Positions 1 to 9,718 of a DNA stretch of 64,000 nt are shown one piece after another. The position numbers and the translations under genes are program-made. Source of the DNA: Thiothrix caldifontis. Lineage in GTDB: Bacteria; Pseudomonadota; Gammaproteobacteria; Thiotrichales; Thiotrichaceae. The notes beneath the pieces were generated by a model that made no database searches, was not told the origin of the DNA, and saw nothing but the letters and a program-made list of their open reading frames with translations. The stretch lies in the NCBI RefSeq assembly GCF_900107695.1, contig NZ_FNQP01000004.1, positions 1-64,000 on the forward strand. Direction: 5' to 3'. Position 1 is the stretch's first letter. Every line of letters begins with the position of its first letter.

Positions 1-2
1 TT

Positions 3-668
3 CTGCTGATCGTCAAAGGCGCGAAGGCACAGGCTGAAGCCATCCGGGAAGAATGCAGGCAGGTACTCGAAGACGGCCTGAAGCTGACCCTGAACATGGA
101 CAAGACCAAAATCACCCATGTGAACGACGGCTTCACATTCCTTGGACACCGGATTATCCGCAAACGCAGCCGTTACGGCACGATGCGGGTGGTCACGGGC
201 ATCCCCAAGGAAAAAGCCCGCAACTTTGCCGCCTCCCTGACCCAAATGCTATCGGGCGATTACGGTGACAGCAAGATCGACAAGGTGGAAAAGCTCAATC
301 AGAAGCTGAAGGGCTGGGCAGATTTCTACCAGTTCGTCGACTTCAAGGCGAAGGTCTTCAGCCATATTGACCGGGTAGCTTTCTGGAAACTGGCGCATTG
401 GCTCGCCCACAAATACCGCTCGCGTATCAAACCGCTGCTGCGCCAATGGTGCAAACGCCCGGCAGGCACACAGGCCAAAACCTGGGTGCTGTTCGGCAAA
501 AGCAACCGTGGGCAATGCTGCGGGATTGAACTGCTGCGCTTGGTGGGCAGGCCAAAGAAGCTGTTCCGTTGGCGGCTGCCCAATGGCAATCCCTACCTGA
601 GGACAGAAGAGCGTAACACGTTCACTTCCCGCTATCCCGATGTTGCCAGAGCTTTCAGCCCTGCTTGA
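3..668 (+). CDS. ltrA: Group II intron reverse transcriptase/maturase, C-terminal part
   Basis: This is the C-terminal portion of an intron-encoded maturase; the frame is open from base 3, so the start lies outside the window. The first visible residues (LLIVKGAKAQAEAIREE) correspond to the end of the reverse transcriptase palm/thumb. The rest matches the maturase-specific (GIIM, domain X) region, with the typical FLGHRI stretch, the GWADFYQ motif and a basic tail. In this family the protein binds its own intron RNA, assists splicing and drives target-primed insertion. No HNH endonuclease motif follows, so it ends as an RT-maturase type. The stop codon sits six bases before domain V, the usual arrangement for an ORF in intron domain IV. 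Confidence 0.9.
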   Translation: MLIVKGAKAQAEAIREECRQVLEDGLKLTLNMDKTKITHVNDGFTFLGHRIIRKRSRYGTMRVVTGIPKEKARNFAASLTQMLSGDYGDSKIDKVEKLNQKLKGWADFYQFVDFKAKVFSHIDRVAFWKLAHWLAHKYRSRIKPLLRQWCKRPAGTQAKTWVLFGKSNRGQCCGIELLRLVGRPKKLFRWRLPNGNPYLRTEERNTFTSRYPDVARAFSPA

Positions 669-673
669 ATGGA

Positions 674-707
674 GAGCCGGATGCGCTGAAAGGTGCACGT
701 CCGGTTC
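674..707 (+). ncRNA. Group II intron domain V hairpin
   Basis: A 34-base hairpin begins GAGCCGGATGCG, has a GAAA tetraloop and closes with CGTCCGGTTC. This is the near-invariant catalytic domain V of bacterial group II introns, with the AGC-type catalytic triad near its 5' base. It is the strongest RNA-level evidence that the upstream maturase belongs to an intact 3' intron end. A domain VI-like stem follows immediately. Confidence 0.9.
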
Positions 708-762
708 GGGGAGGAGAGGCAGGGAAATAGCCCGACTACGCCCTGTCTCTTACTCCACTAGA

Positions 763-1302
763 TCAGAAGCCAAGGAAAGAATTAGGGTCAACAAAAAACA
801 TGCGCCGCCACGCCTGCTGACGGCTGGAGTCGTATAACCACGGTTGCGGATATAAGGTGCGAATGTCGTAATGCAAATGCGGTGGCTTGCCTTGCGCGTT
901 ACCACTCGTACCCACCGTACCAATGTTTGCCCCCACAGTTACCCATTGCCCGTTGTTGACCTTGATGGTTTGCAAGTGTGCGTAATAGTGGATACGCCAT
1001 TTTGCCCCCAAAACAGCCACCACATTACCACCCAAACTATCCACTCCACTGCGGACTACCAACCCTGCGGTACTTGCCTGCACGGGTGTGCCTTCTTTGG
1101 CAAAAATGTCGATGCCTTTGTGTGTACCGGAACGCCCCCACGGGTAATACCAAAAGGACTTTGGGTTCCAATCTTTGGCGCTTGCACCTTGCACAGGAAT
1201 CTGCGGTATTTCGGGTAACAAAAATATGGCAACAATACCCAAGAACCCCAACACAGCGCTGAACTCCAACCAAGTATACAAACTGCGGCAAGTCGTTTTC
1301 AT
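763..1302 (-). CDS. M23 family metallopeptidase (membrane-anchored LytM domain)
   Basis: A 179-residue protein with an N-terminal hydrophobic segment (about residues 13-31) that is probably a membrane anchor, followed by a LytM/M23 endopeptidase domain. The zinc site is visible as HKGID (HxxxD) and as HLHYD (the HxH pair) near residue 143. M23 enzymes cut peptide cross-links in peptidoglycan in the periplasm. The start at 1302 gives a sensible anchor, and the upstream 180 bases are AT-rich and free of other genes. The stop codon lies about four bases from the 3' end of the antisense group II intron, so the gene appears intact, but its own terminator may have been displaced. Confidence 0.85.
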   Translation of the reverse strand: MKTTCRSLYTWLEFSAVLGFLGIVAIFLLPEIPQIPVQGASAKDWNPKSFWYYPWGRSGTHKGIDIFAKEGTPVQASTAGLVVRSGVDSLGGNVVAVLGAKWRIHYYAHLQTIKVNNGQWVTVGANIGTVGTSGNAQGKPPHLHYDIRTLYPQPWLYDSSRQQAWRRMFFVDPNSFLGF

Positions 1303-1484
1303 TAAGTGTTTAACTCCTCATTGATTACCCACCATTTTAAAAAATAAATTTGCAGTGAATATGCAGTTTTTATGACTATTTAGGCGCATTCACGCCTCTG
1401 TACCTACCACAACAGGGTTATTGGCATCGCACCGCCCTACCCCGATAATCTTGACTCATTATCTGGGAAATAGGTACACACACC

Positions 1485-2600
1485 TTGCAGCTTTCCAACG
1501 AAGACAACCTGCGGCTCAACGTCCTGCTTGCCCAACCGCTGCAAGCCGTGCGCATCAACGAGTCCACCATGACCGTCCATGCCCTCACCGAGCGGGGTGA
1601 AGCGAAAGTGCGCCTCAACCCCACAGCGCGAGACGAGCAATACCTGCGCTGGGTACGCGAATTACTCTCCATGAAAGTCACCGGCTCCCCCGGTGGCTAC
1701 CCGATTTTCCTGAAACGTTGGACGCGCATGGGTCACGCCCGTAACAGCCTCGACCAAATGCTGCTCCTTGGCGAACCCGAAGCCGTCGCTGCCGTAGTCT
1801 ACACCCCCGGTTTAAGCCACGACATCGCAAAACGCGCATGGTGGGCAAGCCCCAGCGCCACCAATGCCCGTTGCCTGTTAGAAAACCCCGAAGTCGTCGC
1901 GGGCGAACTCGGCAAAGAACTCACCGCTTACCTGCTCGAATTCCTGCCCTTTGAAGAAGTCCAGCTCGACGTAGTAGATACCGTGCGCCTCTGCTTGCAA
2001 GGTGAACTCATATCCCCCAGTGAGCGCAGCAAACTCTGGGAACGCGCCAAACGCAAAAATCCGTTCTACATCGGCTTTTTGCACGCTGATCCGGCTTATA
2101 TTCCGCTGCCGGTCAAACCACACCGTCAATACCCTGAAGTGACAGCCCAACTGGCAAGCCTCAACACCAGTGGCAACCTTTACACACAGGCATTTTGCGA
2201 TATTCTCAGCCCCAATGGGCAAAATTGGCTACGCACCCTGCAATTCGCTTTAGAAAAACCCGTGGATCAGGATGTGGTGATCTCACTGTTTATCGCCATT
2301 GGCAAACACTTCGCGCTCCCGCTTCCCGAATTCAGAGGCGTGCGGGAACTCGATACGGCGGTGACACGCGCCGAACAATTTTGCCATGCCGACTGCCCCC
2401 CTGACGTAAAAACGCTGCGTGATACCTTGAATCCTGATACCTTGCCCCTATTTAAGGCTATGTTAATACTCGCGCAAATGGGGGAAGATTCTCTCATTCC
2501 ATATTTTGGCGGCAACGACTCGGTCGGTTCAGTGATGCGTAAACGCCTCGAACCCTTGATCAAACCCTTGCTGGCGCAAACCACCCTTTTACTGAAATAG
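1485..2600 (+). CDS. dsrS: DsrS-like sulfur-metabolism protein
   Basis: A 371-residue soluble protein with no recognisable enzyme motif. The sequence from NLRLNVLL through the SPGGYP(I/V)(F/Y)L(K/R)RWTRMG stretch, RAWWA and LLEFLPFEE resembles, from memory, DsrS, the last gene of the dsr (reverse dissimilatory sulfite reductase) operon of purple sulfur bacteria. Its molecular role is not established. The best start is a TTG at 1485, because an in-frame TGA lies just upstream (1452) and no ATG precedes the conserved region. Two small genes and the siroheme synthase gene follow on the same strand, and DsrAB needs siro(ha)em, which fits a sulfur-oxidation context. The call rests on remembered similarity, so moderate confidence. 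Confidence 0.65.
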   Translation: MQLSNEDNLRLNVLLAQPLQAVRINESTMTVHALTERGEAKVRLNPTARDEQYLRWVRELLSMKVTGSPGGYPIFLKRWTRMGHARNSLDQMLLLGEPEAVAAVVYTPGLSHDIAKRAWWASPSATNARCLLENPEVVAGELGKELTAYLLEFLPFEEVQLDVVDTVRLCLQGELISPSERSKLWERAKRKNPFYIGFLHADPAYIPLPVKPHRQYPEVTAQLASLNTSGNLYTQAFCDILSPNGQNWLRTLQFALEKPVDQDVVISLFIAIGKHFALPLPEFRGVRELDTAVTRAEQFCHADCPPDVKTLRDTLNPDTLPLFKAMLILAQMGEDSLIPYFGGNDSVGSVMRKRLEPLIKPLLAQTTLLLK

Positions 2601-2611
2601 GTAAGTACACC

Positions 2612-2848
2612 ATGCCCTACTACGTGTTCAACATCACTCAACCCAACCCAATGATCAAAAATCTGGATCTGCAGCAAGCCTGTGAAACTTATCCAGAAGC
2701 CCGTGAACTGGCTCGCAGCTTACGTGCACAACAAGAACCGGGTGACAAAACCATCGTCAAAATCGTCTTCGCCGCCAGCCAATTGGAAGCCGAAGAAAAC
2801 CTGCACGAAGTCCGCGAAAAACCCATCCTGATGGAATGGGAAAAGTAA
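2612..2848 (+). CDS. Small conserved protein of unknown function
   Basis: A 78-residue acidic protein (MPYYVFNITQPNP... ending PILMEWEK), without signal peptide, cysteines or membrane segment. It starts 11 bases after the DsrS-like gene and ends 9 bases before the next gene, so it is almost certainly cotranscribed with both. I do not recognise a named domain. The helical, charged central region (about residues 20-70) suggests a small soluble partner protein. Its position between a DsrS-like gene and cysG suggests a link with sulfur or siroheme metabolism, but that is context only. Confidence 0.75.
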   Translation: MPYYVFNITQPNPMIKNLDLQQACETYPEARELARSLRAQQEPGDKTIVKIVFAASQLEAEENLHEVREKPILMEWEK

Positions 2849-2857
2849 GCATCACGT

Positions 2858-3310
2858 ATGGATGAAGACCAATACCGCACGGTTTACCGCGAAGTTAACG
2901 CCAACCGTTGCGTATTCGAGAAAGCGTTAAATAATCGGCGTTGCGATTGCAGTCGCCACGAGCGTTTCCTGCTGGCAACCCGTGAAGCAGTGGGCTGTAA
3001 ATCAGAAGCCAGCCTCGCCAATTGCACGGTTTTTTTAGACACATTGCGTGAAAAATCCCGCTTTGCCCTGCGTGAAACCCTGATTGATGGTCCATTGCCG
3101 CACAATAAGGAACTCAAAGTGCAAGCAGGTGGCACCTTAGCCCTGCAACAGCACCTTTTTCCTGAGCAAGCAACCGAAAAAACCACGCAAGACATCTACG
3201 CATTGATCAACATCGCGCTCTCAAAATACGCTAACATTGCCGATTTCCCGTATGGCGAACTCGTCAAAGGTGTCGTCCACTACGAAAGCCGCCCCAAACG
3301 TGGCAAGTAA
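2858..3310 (+). CDS. Small cysteine-containing protein of unknown function
   Basis: A 150-residue protein with five cysteines in its first third (C18, C29, C31, C47, C56), including a CDC pair. This clustering could bind a metal or iron-sulfur cluster, though no known motif is matched. There is no signal peptide or membrane segment. It lies 9 bases after the 78-residue gene and 23 bases before cysG, within one plus-strand run starting at the DsrS-like gene. A function in sulfur or siroheme metabolism is suggested only by this neighbourhood. Confidence 0.75.
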   Translation: MDEDQYRTVYREVNANRCVFEKALNNRRCDCSRHERFLLATREAVGCKSEASLANCTVFLDTLREKSRFALRETLIDGPLPHNKELKVQAGGTLALQQHLFPEQATEKTTQDIYALINIALSKYANIADFPYGELVKGVVHYESRPKRGK

Positions 3311-3333
3311 ACATACCCAGTTTTAGGTGACAA

Positions 3334-4773
3334 ATGGATCGTTTCCCCGTTTTTCTTGACCTGCATAACCGTCAGTGCCTTGTGGTTGGCGGTGGCAAAG
3401 TAGCCGAACGCAAAGTAGACAGCCTGCTCAAAGCCGGTGCAACCGTGACGTTGGTATCGCCGTTCATCACCTCAGAAATGGCGAGTACCATCAACGGTTA
3501 TAAGGTCAAACATCATACGCGCCCATTTGAAGACAGCGACATTGACGGGCAATTTCTGGTGATTGCGGCAACTAATAATCCCAGCATAAATGCACGGATT
3601 GCCCGCATGGCAGACGCACGCAATATGCTGGTAAATGTGGTGGATGATGCAACCGTCGGCAATTTCATTATTCCCTCTGTCGTGGATCGCTCCCCCGTGA
3701 TGGTTGCGGTATCCACAGGCGGTGCATCCCCGGTGTTGGCTCGGCAATTGCGCATGAAGCTGGAAACCATGATTCCCCCGCAATGCGGCGAACTGGCAGG
3801 TATCACCGAAGAATACCGCGATATTGTGAAAAAGCACCTGCCCGAAGCACAGCGCAAAACCTTCTGGGAAAAAGCTTTAAAAGGGCCGTTTGCCGAATTG
3901 GTTTACGCAGGTCACGTCGATGATGCGCGGCGTTTGCTGGATGAGATGCTCGCCAGCTACCCTGATGGGCAAACGATGGGCGAAGTGTATTTGGTCGGCG
4001 CAGGCCCCGGCGACCCTGACTTGCTGACATTTAAAGCCTTGCGCCTAATGCAACAAGCGGATGTGATGGTGTACGACCGCCTCGTCTCCAAGTCGATTTT
4101 GGACATGGCTAACCAACGCGCCGAACGCATTTACGTTGGCAAAGAAAAAGCCAGCCACGCCGTGCCGCAAGACCAAATCAACGACTTGCTGGTGAAACTC
4201 GCCAAGCAAGGCAAGCGCGTATTGCGTCTGAAAGGCGGCGACCCATTCATCTTCGGGCGCGGCGGCGAAGAAATCGAAACGCTGGCAGAAAATGGTGTGC
4301 CGTTCCAAGTTGTCCCTGGCATTACGGCGGCTTCTGGCTGTTCGTCTTATGCGGGGATTCCGCTCACCCATCGCGATTACGCGCAATCCTGCACTTTTGC
4401 CACCGGGCATTTGAAAGATGGCAGCATCGACTTGAATTGGGCGCAATTGTCGCAGCCGAATCAAACCGTGGTATTCTACATGGGCTTGACCGGCATCGAA
4501 GTGATCAGCCAGCAATTGCAAGCCTTCGGACGTTCCGGCGACACGCCAGCGGCATTGGTCGAGCAAGGCACAACCCGCAATCAGCGCGTCCACATCGGCA
4601 CGATTGCCACCTTACCGCAATTGGTGAAAGATAGCGGCGTTCGCGCCCCCACCCTCACCATCGTCGGTGAAGTGGTTAATTTGCATAGCAAATTGCACTG
4701 GTACGAACCGCAACGCCACGTCATTGCCAGCGAATTCAGCCTCGATCACCCTGTCGCCCCTGTGGAGGTATAA
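3334..4773 (+). CDS. cysG: Siroheme synthase CysG (trifunctional)
   Basis: The 479-residue length and order match fused CysG. The N-terminal half (residues 1-205) is the NAD-dependent precorrin-2 dehydrogenase/ferrochelatase, with the Rossmann motif VVGGGKVAERK, the VVDDA segment holding the catalytic Asp, and STGGASP. The C-terminal half (about 215-465) is uroporphyrinogen-III methyltransferase, with YLVGAGPGDPDLLT, RLKGGDPFIFGRGGEE and VVPGITAASG. It converts uroporphyrinogen III to siroheme using two SAM, NAD and iron. It follows the DsrS-like cluster; siroheme is the prosthetic group of assimilatory and dissimilatory sulfite reductases. The stop codon is three bases from the next start. 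Confidence 0.97.
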   Translation: MDRFPVFLDLHNRQCLVVGGGKVAERKVDSLLKAGATVTLVSPFITSEMASTINGYKVKHHTRPFEDSDIDGQFLVIAATNNPSINARIARMADARNMLVNVVDDATVGNFIIPSVVDRSPVMVAVSTGGASPVLARQLRMKLETMIPPQCGELAGITEEYRDIVKKHLPEAQRKTFWEKALKGPFAELVYAGHVDDARRLLDEMLASYPDGQTMGEVYLVGAGPGDPDLLTFKALRLMQQADVMVYDRLVSKSILDMANQRAERIYVGKEKASHAVPQDQINDLLVKLAKQGKRVLRLKGGDPFIFGRGGEEIETLAENGVPFQVVPGITAASGCSSYAGIPLTHRDYAQSCTFATGHLKDGSIDLNWAQLSQPNQTVVFYMGLTGIEVISQQLQAFGRSGDTPAALVEQGTTRNQRVHIGTIATLPQLVKDSGVRAPTLTIVGEVVNLHSKLHWYEPQRHVIASEFSLDHPVAPVEV

Positions 4774-4776
4774 GCC

Positions 4777-5195
4777 ATGTCTGAAACCCGTATCAACGTT
4801 GAAACCTTCAAACAAAACTTGAATGCCACGGGGCAAGATTTCAAGCACAACATGAGTTCCGAAGGCAGTTGCTCCGAAAACGAACCCTACGCCATGCAGG
4901 TTATTGACGACAGCATGGAGCCGGAATTCGCCAAAGGTTGTGTGATCGTGATTGACCCGACCGGGATTGTGCGTGATGGCGCGTATGTGTTCGCGATTGA
5001 CGACAAAGACGAATACATTTTCCGCCAGTTGCGCATTGTCGAAGGCAAGTACATCCTCGTTGCCCTTAATGACGACTACGAAGCCATCGAAATCAGCGGC
5101 ATGAAGCGCATCGAAGGCGTGATTACCCAACGTTCGGCGGGCAGTTATCGACCACCCAACGGTAAACGCCGTTCTTACCACAAGTGGTACGACAA

Positions 5196-5199
<4 letters not shown>
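4777..5199 (+). CDS. Stand-alone S24 (LexA/UmuD-like) domain protein, catalytic Lys apparently missing
   Basis: A 140-residue protein consisting almost only of an S24 peptidase fold. DDSMEPEF carries the nucleophile-type serine, and DGAYVFAIDD and LVALNDDYEAI follow the UmuD/LexA core. There is no N-terminal helix-turn-helix; the first 40 residues are low-complexity polar. At the position where LexA and UmuD have the general-base lysine (TVKKL in UmuD) this protein reads IFRQL, so arginine appears to replace lysine. Self-cleavage is therefore doubtful, and a sensor or binding role is possible. It follows cysG by three bases and its stop overlaps the next start (ATGA), so it sits in the same operon. 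What it senses is unknown. Confidence 0.8.
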
Positions 5200-6719
<1,520 letters not shown>

Positions 6720-6739
6720 AACTGGGCTTTAGTGCAACA

Positions 6740-7117
6740 TTATTTGAAGGTTTTACGAGGTCGCCCACGTTTACGCTGGGTGATCTGACCTTCTTCTAAC
6801 TCTGCGGTTGCCCACTCTGTTAGACTTTTGTGAATGTGTTCAGCCACTACCTGTAAGCGATCCTCTAAAGCTGCTCGAAAAAAGGCTTCACGCTGCTCAC
6901 TGGCTCGTAATGCTTCACGCAACTCACGAACCTCTTCTTTATAATTCGTATCCAGCTCTTCAAGCTGGCTCCGTAATTGATTAATTTTATGTGTCAGTTC
7001 TTCCCTAATTTTGCGCTTTTCTTCCGCTGCTTGTGTTCTCACGTCAGCAAGCGTACTGGATGTTGCACCTTTTGGGCGTCCTCTGCCACGTTTATTAAGC
7101 AAATCGTCTGTCTGCAT
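6740..7117 (-). CDS. Small coiled-coil protein with an AT-hook-like motif at each end
   Basis: A 125-residue, very charged protein. Residues 8-17 (NKRGRGRPKG) and the C-terminus (RKRGRPRKTFK) both carry the GRP core flanked by basic residues that defines AT-hook DNA-binding motifs. The middle (about residues 30-100) is rich in Glu, Lys, Arg, Leu and Gln in heptad-like spacing and should form a coiled coil. The inferred role is a DNA-bridging or nucleoid-associated protein in which a dimeric coiled coil holds minor-groove binders at its ends. No known named family is recognised. It is monocistronic, convergent with dapE, and follows an AT-rich region. The start at 7117 has an AGGT sequence about ten bases upstream. 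Confidence 0.75.
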   Translation of the reverse strand: MQTDDLLNKRGRGRPKGATSSTLADVRTQAAEEKRKIREELTHKINQLRSQLEELDTNYKEEVRELREALRASEQREAFFRAALEDRLQVVAEHIHKSLTEWATAELEEGQITQRKRGRPRKTFK

Positions 7118-7519
7118 GTGATGTCTGACCTATTTCATTGTCTTGGCTATTGTTTGGTAGCGTCGTCATGCTGGGCATTCCGTTCATATAATCCGCAGTT
7201 CTCACTGTTTCTCCCTCACAAGAACACATAAGTTGTTGCTTGATACTGACTGTCGATGAATTATTATCTGAATAAATATTCAACATTTCAAGATGATATT
7301 GGAAACTTATTCAAAAATAAATAAAATTATCCAATCAAATTGTTTAATAAATACATTAGTAGTCACAAATACTGTTACTGCTATAAATTGATCTGTCGCA
7401 AGTGTGAATAGGTTACACTTTTTTTTGTTACCGTTTCAATTAAAAAGCATATCACTACAGAATATTTATCATTGAGTCTAGAGACAGAGTATGCGATGTT
7501 AGGGCGCTTTAAATGCTGC
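7118..7519. other. AT-rich intergenic region with a weak hairpin plus T-tract
   Basis: About 400 bases between the AT-hook gene and lptD, visibly richer in A and T than the flanks. It must hold the promoters of both divergent genes. The only clear structure is a short hairpin (AAGTGT 7400-7405 pairing with ACACTT 7415-7420) followed by eight T, resembling a weak plus-strand terminator just upstream of lptD. A 63-codon minus-strand open frame (7095-7286) overlaps the AT-hook start but has no good ribosome binding site, so I do not call it a gene. Confidence 0.5.
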
Positions 7520-9718
7520 ATGGAAAGCATGAGAATCAAATTACCCCAGCGTTTCTTGCTTAGCACACTCACAGGCGTAGCGTGTAGTAGTAGTCCTGCC
7601 ATTGCACTTGCCCAAACAGGATGGATGGCTTGCCCTGTACCCACAGCGGATGCTGCGCATGAAATTCAGCGCCCTAGCCACTTGCCTCCCCAAGCGGTTT
7701 ATATTGAAGCAGACTCTGCATTGTTTCGCAGCCAAGGCATTTCCACCATGAGCGGAAATGTACATATTTCTCAAGCAAACAAAACCTTACAAGCCGACCA
7801 AGCAAGTTATGAACAGCCAGCGGGTATTATCACGGGTTCTGGTGAAGTCAGCTTTAGTAGTGACAATATGCAAGTCCGTAGTCGGGAACTCCACTACAAC
7901 CTGCCCCAAAATACAGGTGAAATGTTAGCGGCAGAATACTACTTACCGCAAGCTAATGGTCAAGGCGTCAGCAAACGTGTCGTACAAGAATCACCCAACC
8001 TAACCCGGCTAGACGACTCCACCTACACAACGTGTCCAGTGAACCAAGCCGATTGGAGCTTGAATGCCAGCACGATCAAACTGGATCATACTCAGGAACG
8101 TGGCACAGCCCGCAATGCCACTTTAAAAATCAGAGGCTTACCGATTTTATATTTACCGTACTTCTCTTTCCCACTAACCGATGCGCGTAAATCTGGCTTT
8201 CTCTGGCCGACTATTAGCACCAACGAACGTTCTGGGCTACAACTCAGTGCACCTTACTATTGGAATTTTGCACCTAACTACGACCTGACGCTAACCCCTA
8301 CGCTATTAGGCAGGCGTGGTTTACAATTAGGCACCGAAGTACGTTATCTAACAGAAAAACATCACGGTGAAGTCAATTACGTCCTTTTACCTAATGACAA
8401 CGCCAGTGACAAAAACAATCGTTACTACTTTAATGTCCATAACGACACCCGCCTAGGCGCAACCTCTAGTTTACAATTAAAGGCAGAAGGGGTTTCTGAT
8501 GACCAATATTTCGTGGATCTGGGTAACTCCCTAGAAGCCACCAGTGTGGTCAATCTAGAACGACGCCTAGAATACCGAACTGCCAGCGATAATTGGTCAT
8601 TTTCCAGCCTATTACAAGATTATCAAGTGCTGGATGGCGGCATTGCGCCTCATGCAAAACTACCGCAATTGCTACTACGCTATCACCCACCCCGTAAAGG
8701 TAACGGCTTAAATCTGGATGCAGAAACCGAATACACCCAATTTAGCGGCAGCACCACCGAAACCAATGGCACACGCTGGGATTTTGTGACACGTGCCAGC
8801 AAACCCTTTGTCACCGAGTCTGCCTACATCAAACCATCACTGACATTGCGGCATACTGAGTACCACCTTGATGATACCGACAACACGCACATTAGCCGCT
8901 CGTTGCCCAGTGCCAGTCTCGATACTGGATTGTTTTTTGAACGTAATATCAAGCAAGGGCGCTATATCCAAACGCTGGAACCGCGTTTGTTCTACACCTA
9001 CACGCCCTATCGTGATCAAAGCAATATCCCCGTATTTGACTCCTCGGCACGCAGTTTGAGTTACAATCAATTGTTTGCTGAAAACCGCTTTACGGGTAAG
9101 GATCGCATCGGGGATGCCAACCGTCTTACAGCATCCGTTTCCACCCGTATCCAATCACCCGAAGATGGGCGCGAATTGTTCCGTGCCAGCATTGGTCAGA
9201 TGTACCATTTTGATGAGCGCAAAGTCACCCTCCCTGATGAAGCCCCCCTGCAAGGCAACCGTTCCGAACTCATTTTGGAAGCGGCGGGGGAGATCAACCC
9301 ACGCACACGTCTAAGTACCACTGCTTATTGGGATAGCAAGGAAAATACCGTTAATGCCGGGGAAGTGCGTATTAACTATAAAGATGATAAGAAACGCCTA
9401 CTTAACGTCGGTTATGCGCAACGTAAAGACAATTTTGAGTCCGTCAACCTATCTTTCGCAGTACCCGTCAACCAAAATTGGAAAGCTGTCGGCGCATGGG
9501 AACATGACCTGCAAAATGATCGTGACCTCGAAACCGTAATCGGTGCAGAATATGAAAGTTGCTGCTGGAAAACCCGCGTCGCCAGCCGCAATTACCTGCT
9601 CCCGGACAACACTACCCGTGACAATGCCGTGTTTGTCGAATTTGAGCTGAAAGGACTGGGCAACTTCGGCAGTGGTACTCGTGACCTGCTGCAAAATCGT
9701 GTGCATGGATATGAATAA
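7520..9718 (+). CDS. lptD: LPS-assembly protein LptD
   Basis: The outer-membrane component that, with LptE, inserts lipopolysaccharide into the outer leaflet. An N-terminal signal peptide (MRIKLPQRFLLSTLTGVA... ending ALA) is followed by an OstA/LptA-like beta-jellyroll (about 45-190) and a large C-terminal beta-barrel domain. The conserved cysteines are visible in ACPVP, TTCPVNQ and the ESCCW pair near the C-terminus, the set that forms the inter-domain disulfides in E. coli LptD. The start is chosen at ATG 7520, nine bases before another ATG at 7529; an upstream TTG at 7472 would spoil the signal peptide. It is followed directly by surA and pdxA, the usual order. Confidence 0.95.
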   Translation: MESMRIKLPQRFLLSTLTGVACSSSPAIALAQTGWMACPVPTADAAHEIQRPSHLPPQAVYIEADSALFRSQGISTMSGNVHISQANKTLQADQASYEQPAGIITGSGEVSFSSDNMQVRSRELHYNLPQNTGEMLAAEYYLPQANGQGVSKRVVQESPNLTRLDDSTYTTCPVNQADWSLNASTIKLDHTQERGTARNATLKIRGLPILYLPYFSFPLTDARKSGFLWPTISTNERSGLQLSAPYYWNFAPNYDLTLTPTLLGRRGLQLGTEVRYLTEKHHGEVNYVLLPNDNASDKNNRYYFNVHNDTRLGATSSLQLKAEGVSDDQYFVDLGNSLEATSVVNLERRLEYRTASDNWSFSSLLQDYQVLDGGIAPHAKLPQLLLRYHPPRKGNGLNLDAETEYTQFSGSTTETNGTRWDFVTRASKPFVTESAYIKPSLTLRHTEYHLDDTDNTHISRSLPSASLDTGLFFERNIKQGRYIQTLEPRLFYTYTPYRDQSNIPVFDSSARSLSYNQLFAENRFTGKDRIGDANRLTASVSTRIQSPEDGRELFRASIGQMYHFDERKVTLPDEAPLQGNRSELILEAAGEINPRTRLSTTAYWDSKENTVNAGEVRINYKDDKKRLLNVGYAQRKDNFESVNLSFAVPVNQNWKAVGAWEHDLQNDRDLETVIGAEYESCCWKTRVASRNYLLPDNTTRDNAVFVEFELKGLGNFGSGTRDLLQNRVHGYE

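Larger units (their letters stand above)
1..758 (+). mobile_element. Group II intron, 3' part (5' part lies outside the window)
   Basis: The window opens inside a group II intron. A maturase reading frame ends at 668 and is followed within six bases by a domain V hairpin (674-707) and then a domain VI-like hairpin (about 708-758). In domain VI a G/A-rich arm (708-724) pairs with a C/T-rich arm (741-756). The intron end is placed near 758 because these introns usually end in AY just after the domain VI stem; the exact base is uncertain by a few positions. The ribozyme core and the reverse transcriptase domain must lie to the left. The intron runs antisense to the neighbouring M23 peptidase gene, whose stop codon begins only a few bases further right. 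Confidence 0.85.

Noticed and set aside
6977-7231. Plus-strand 84-codon frame antisense to the AT-hook gene
   Set aside because: Cys/Phe-rich antisense shadow without a ribosome site.
7095-7286. A 63-codon minus-strand frame upstream of the AT-hook gene
   Set aside because: No good ribosome site, overlaps the AT-hook start, no recognisable features.
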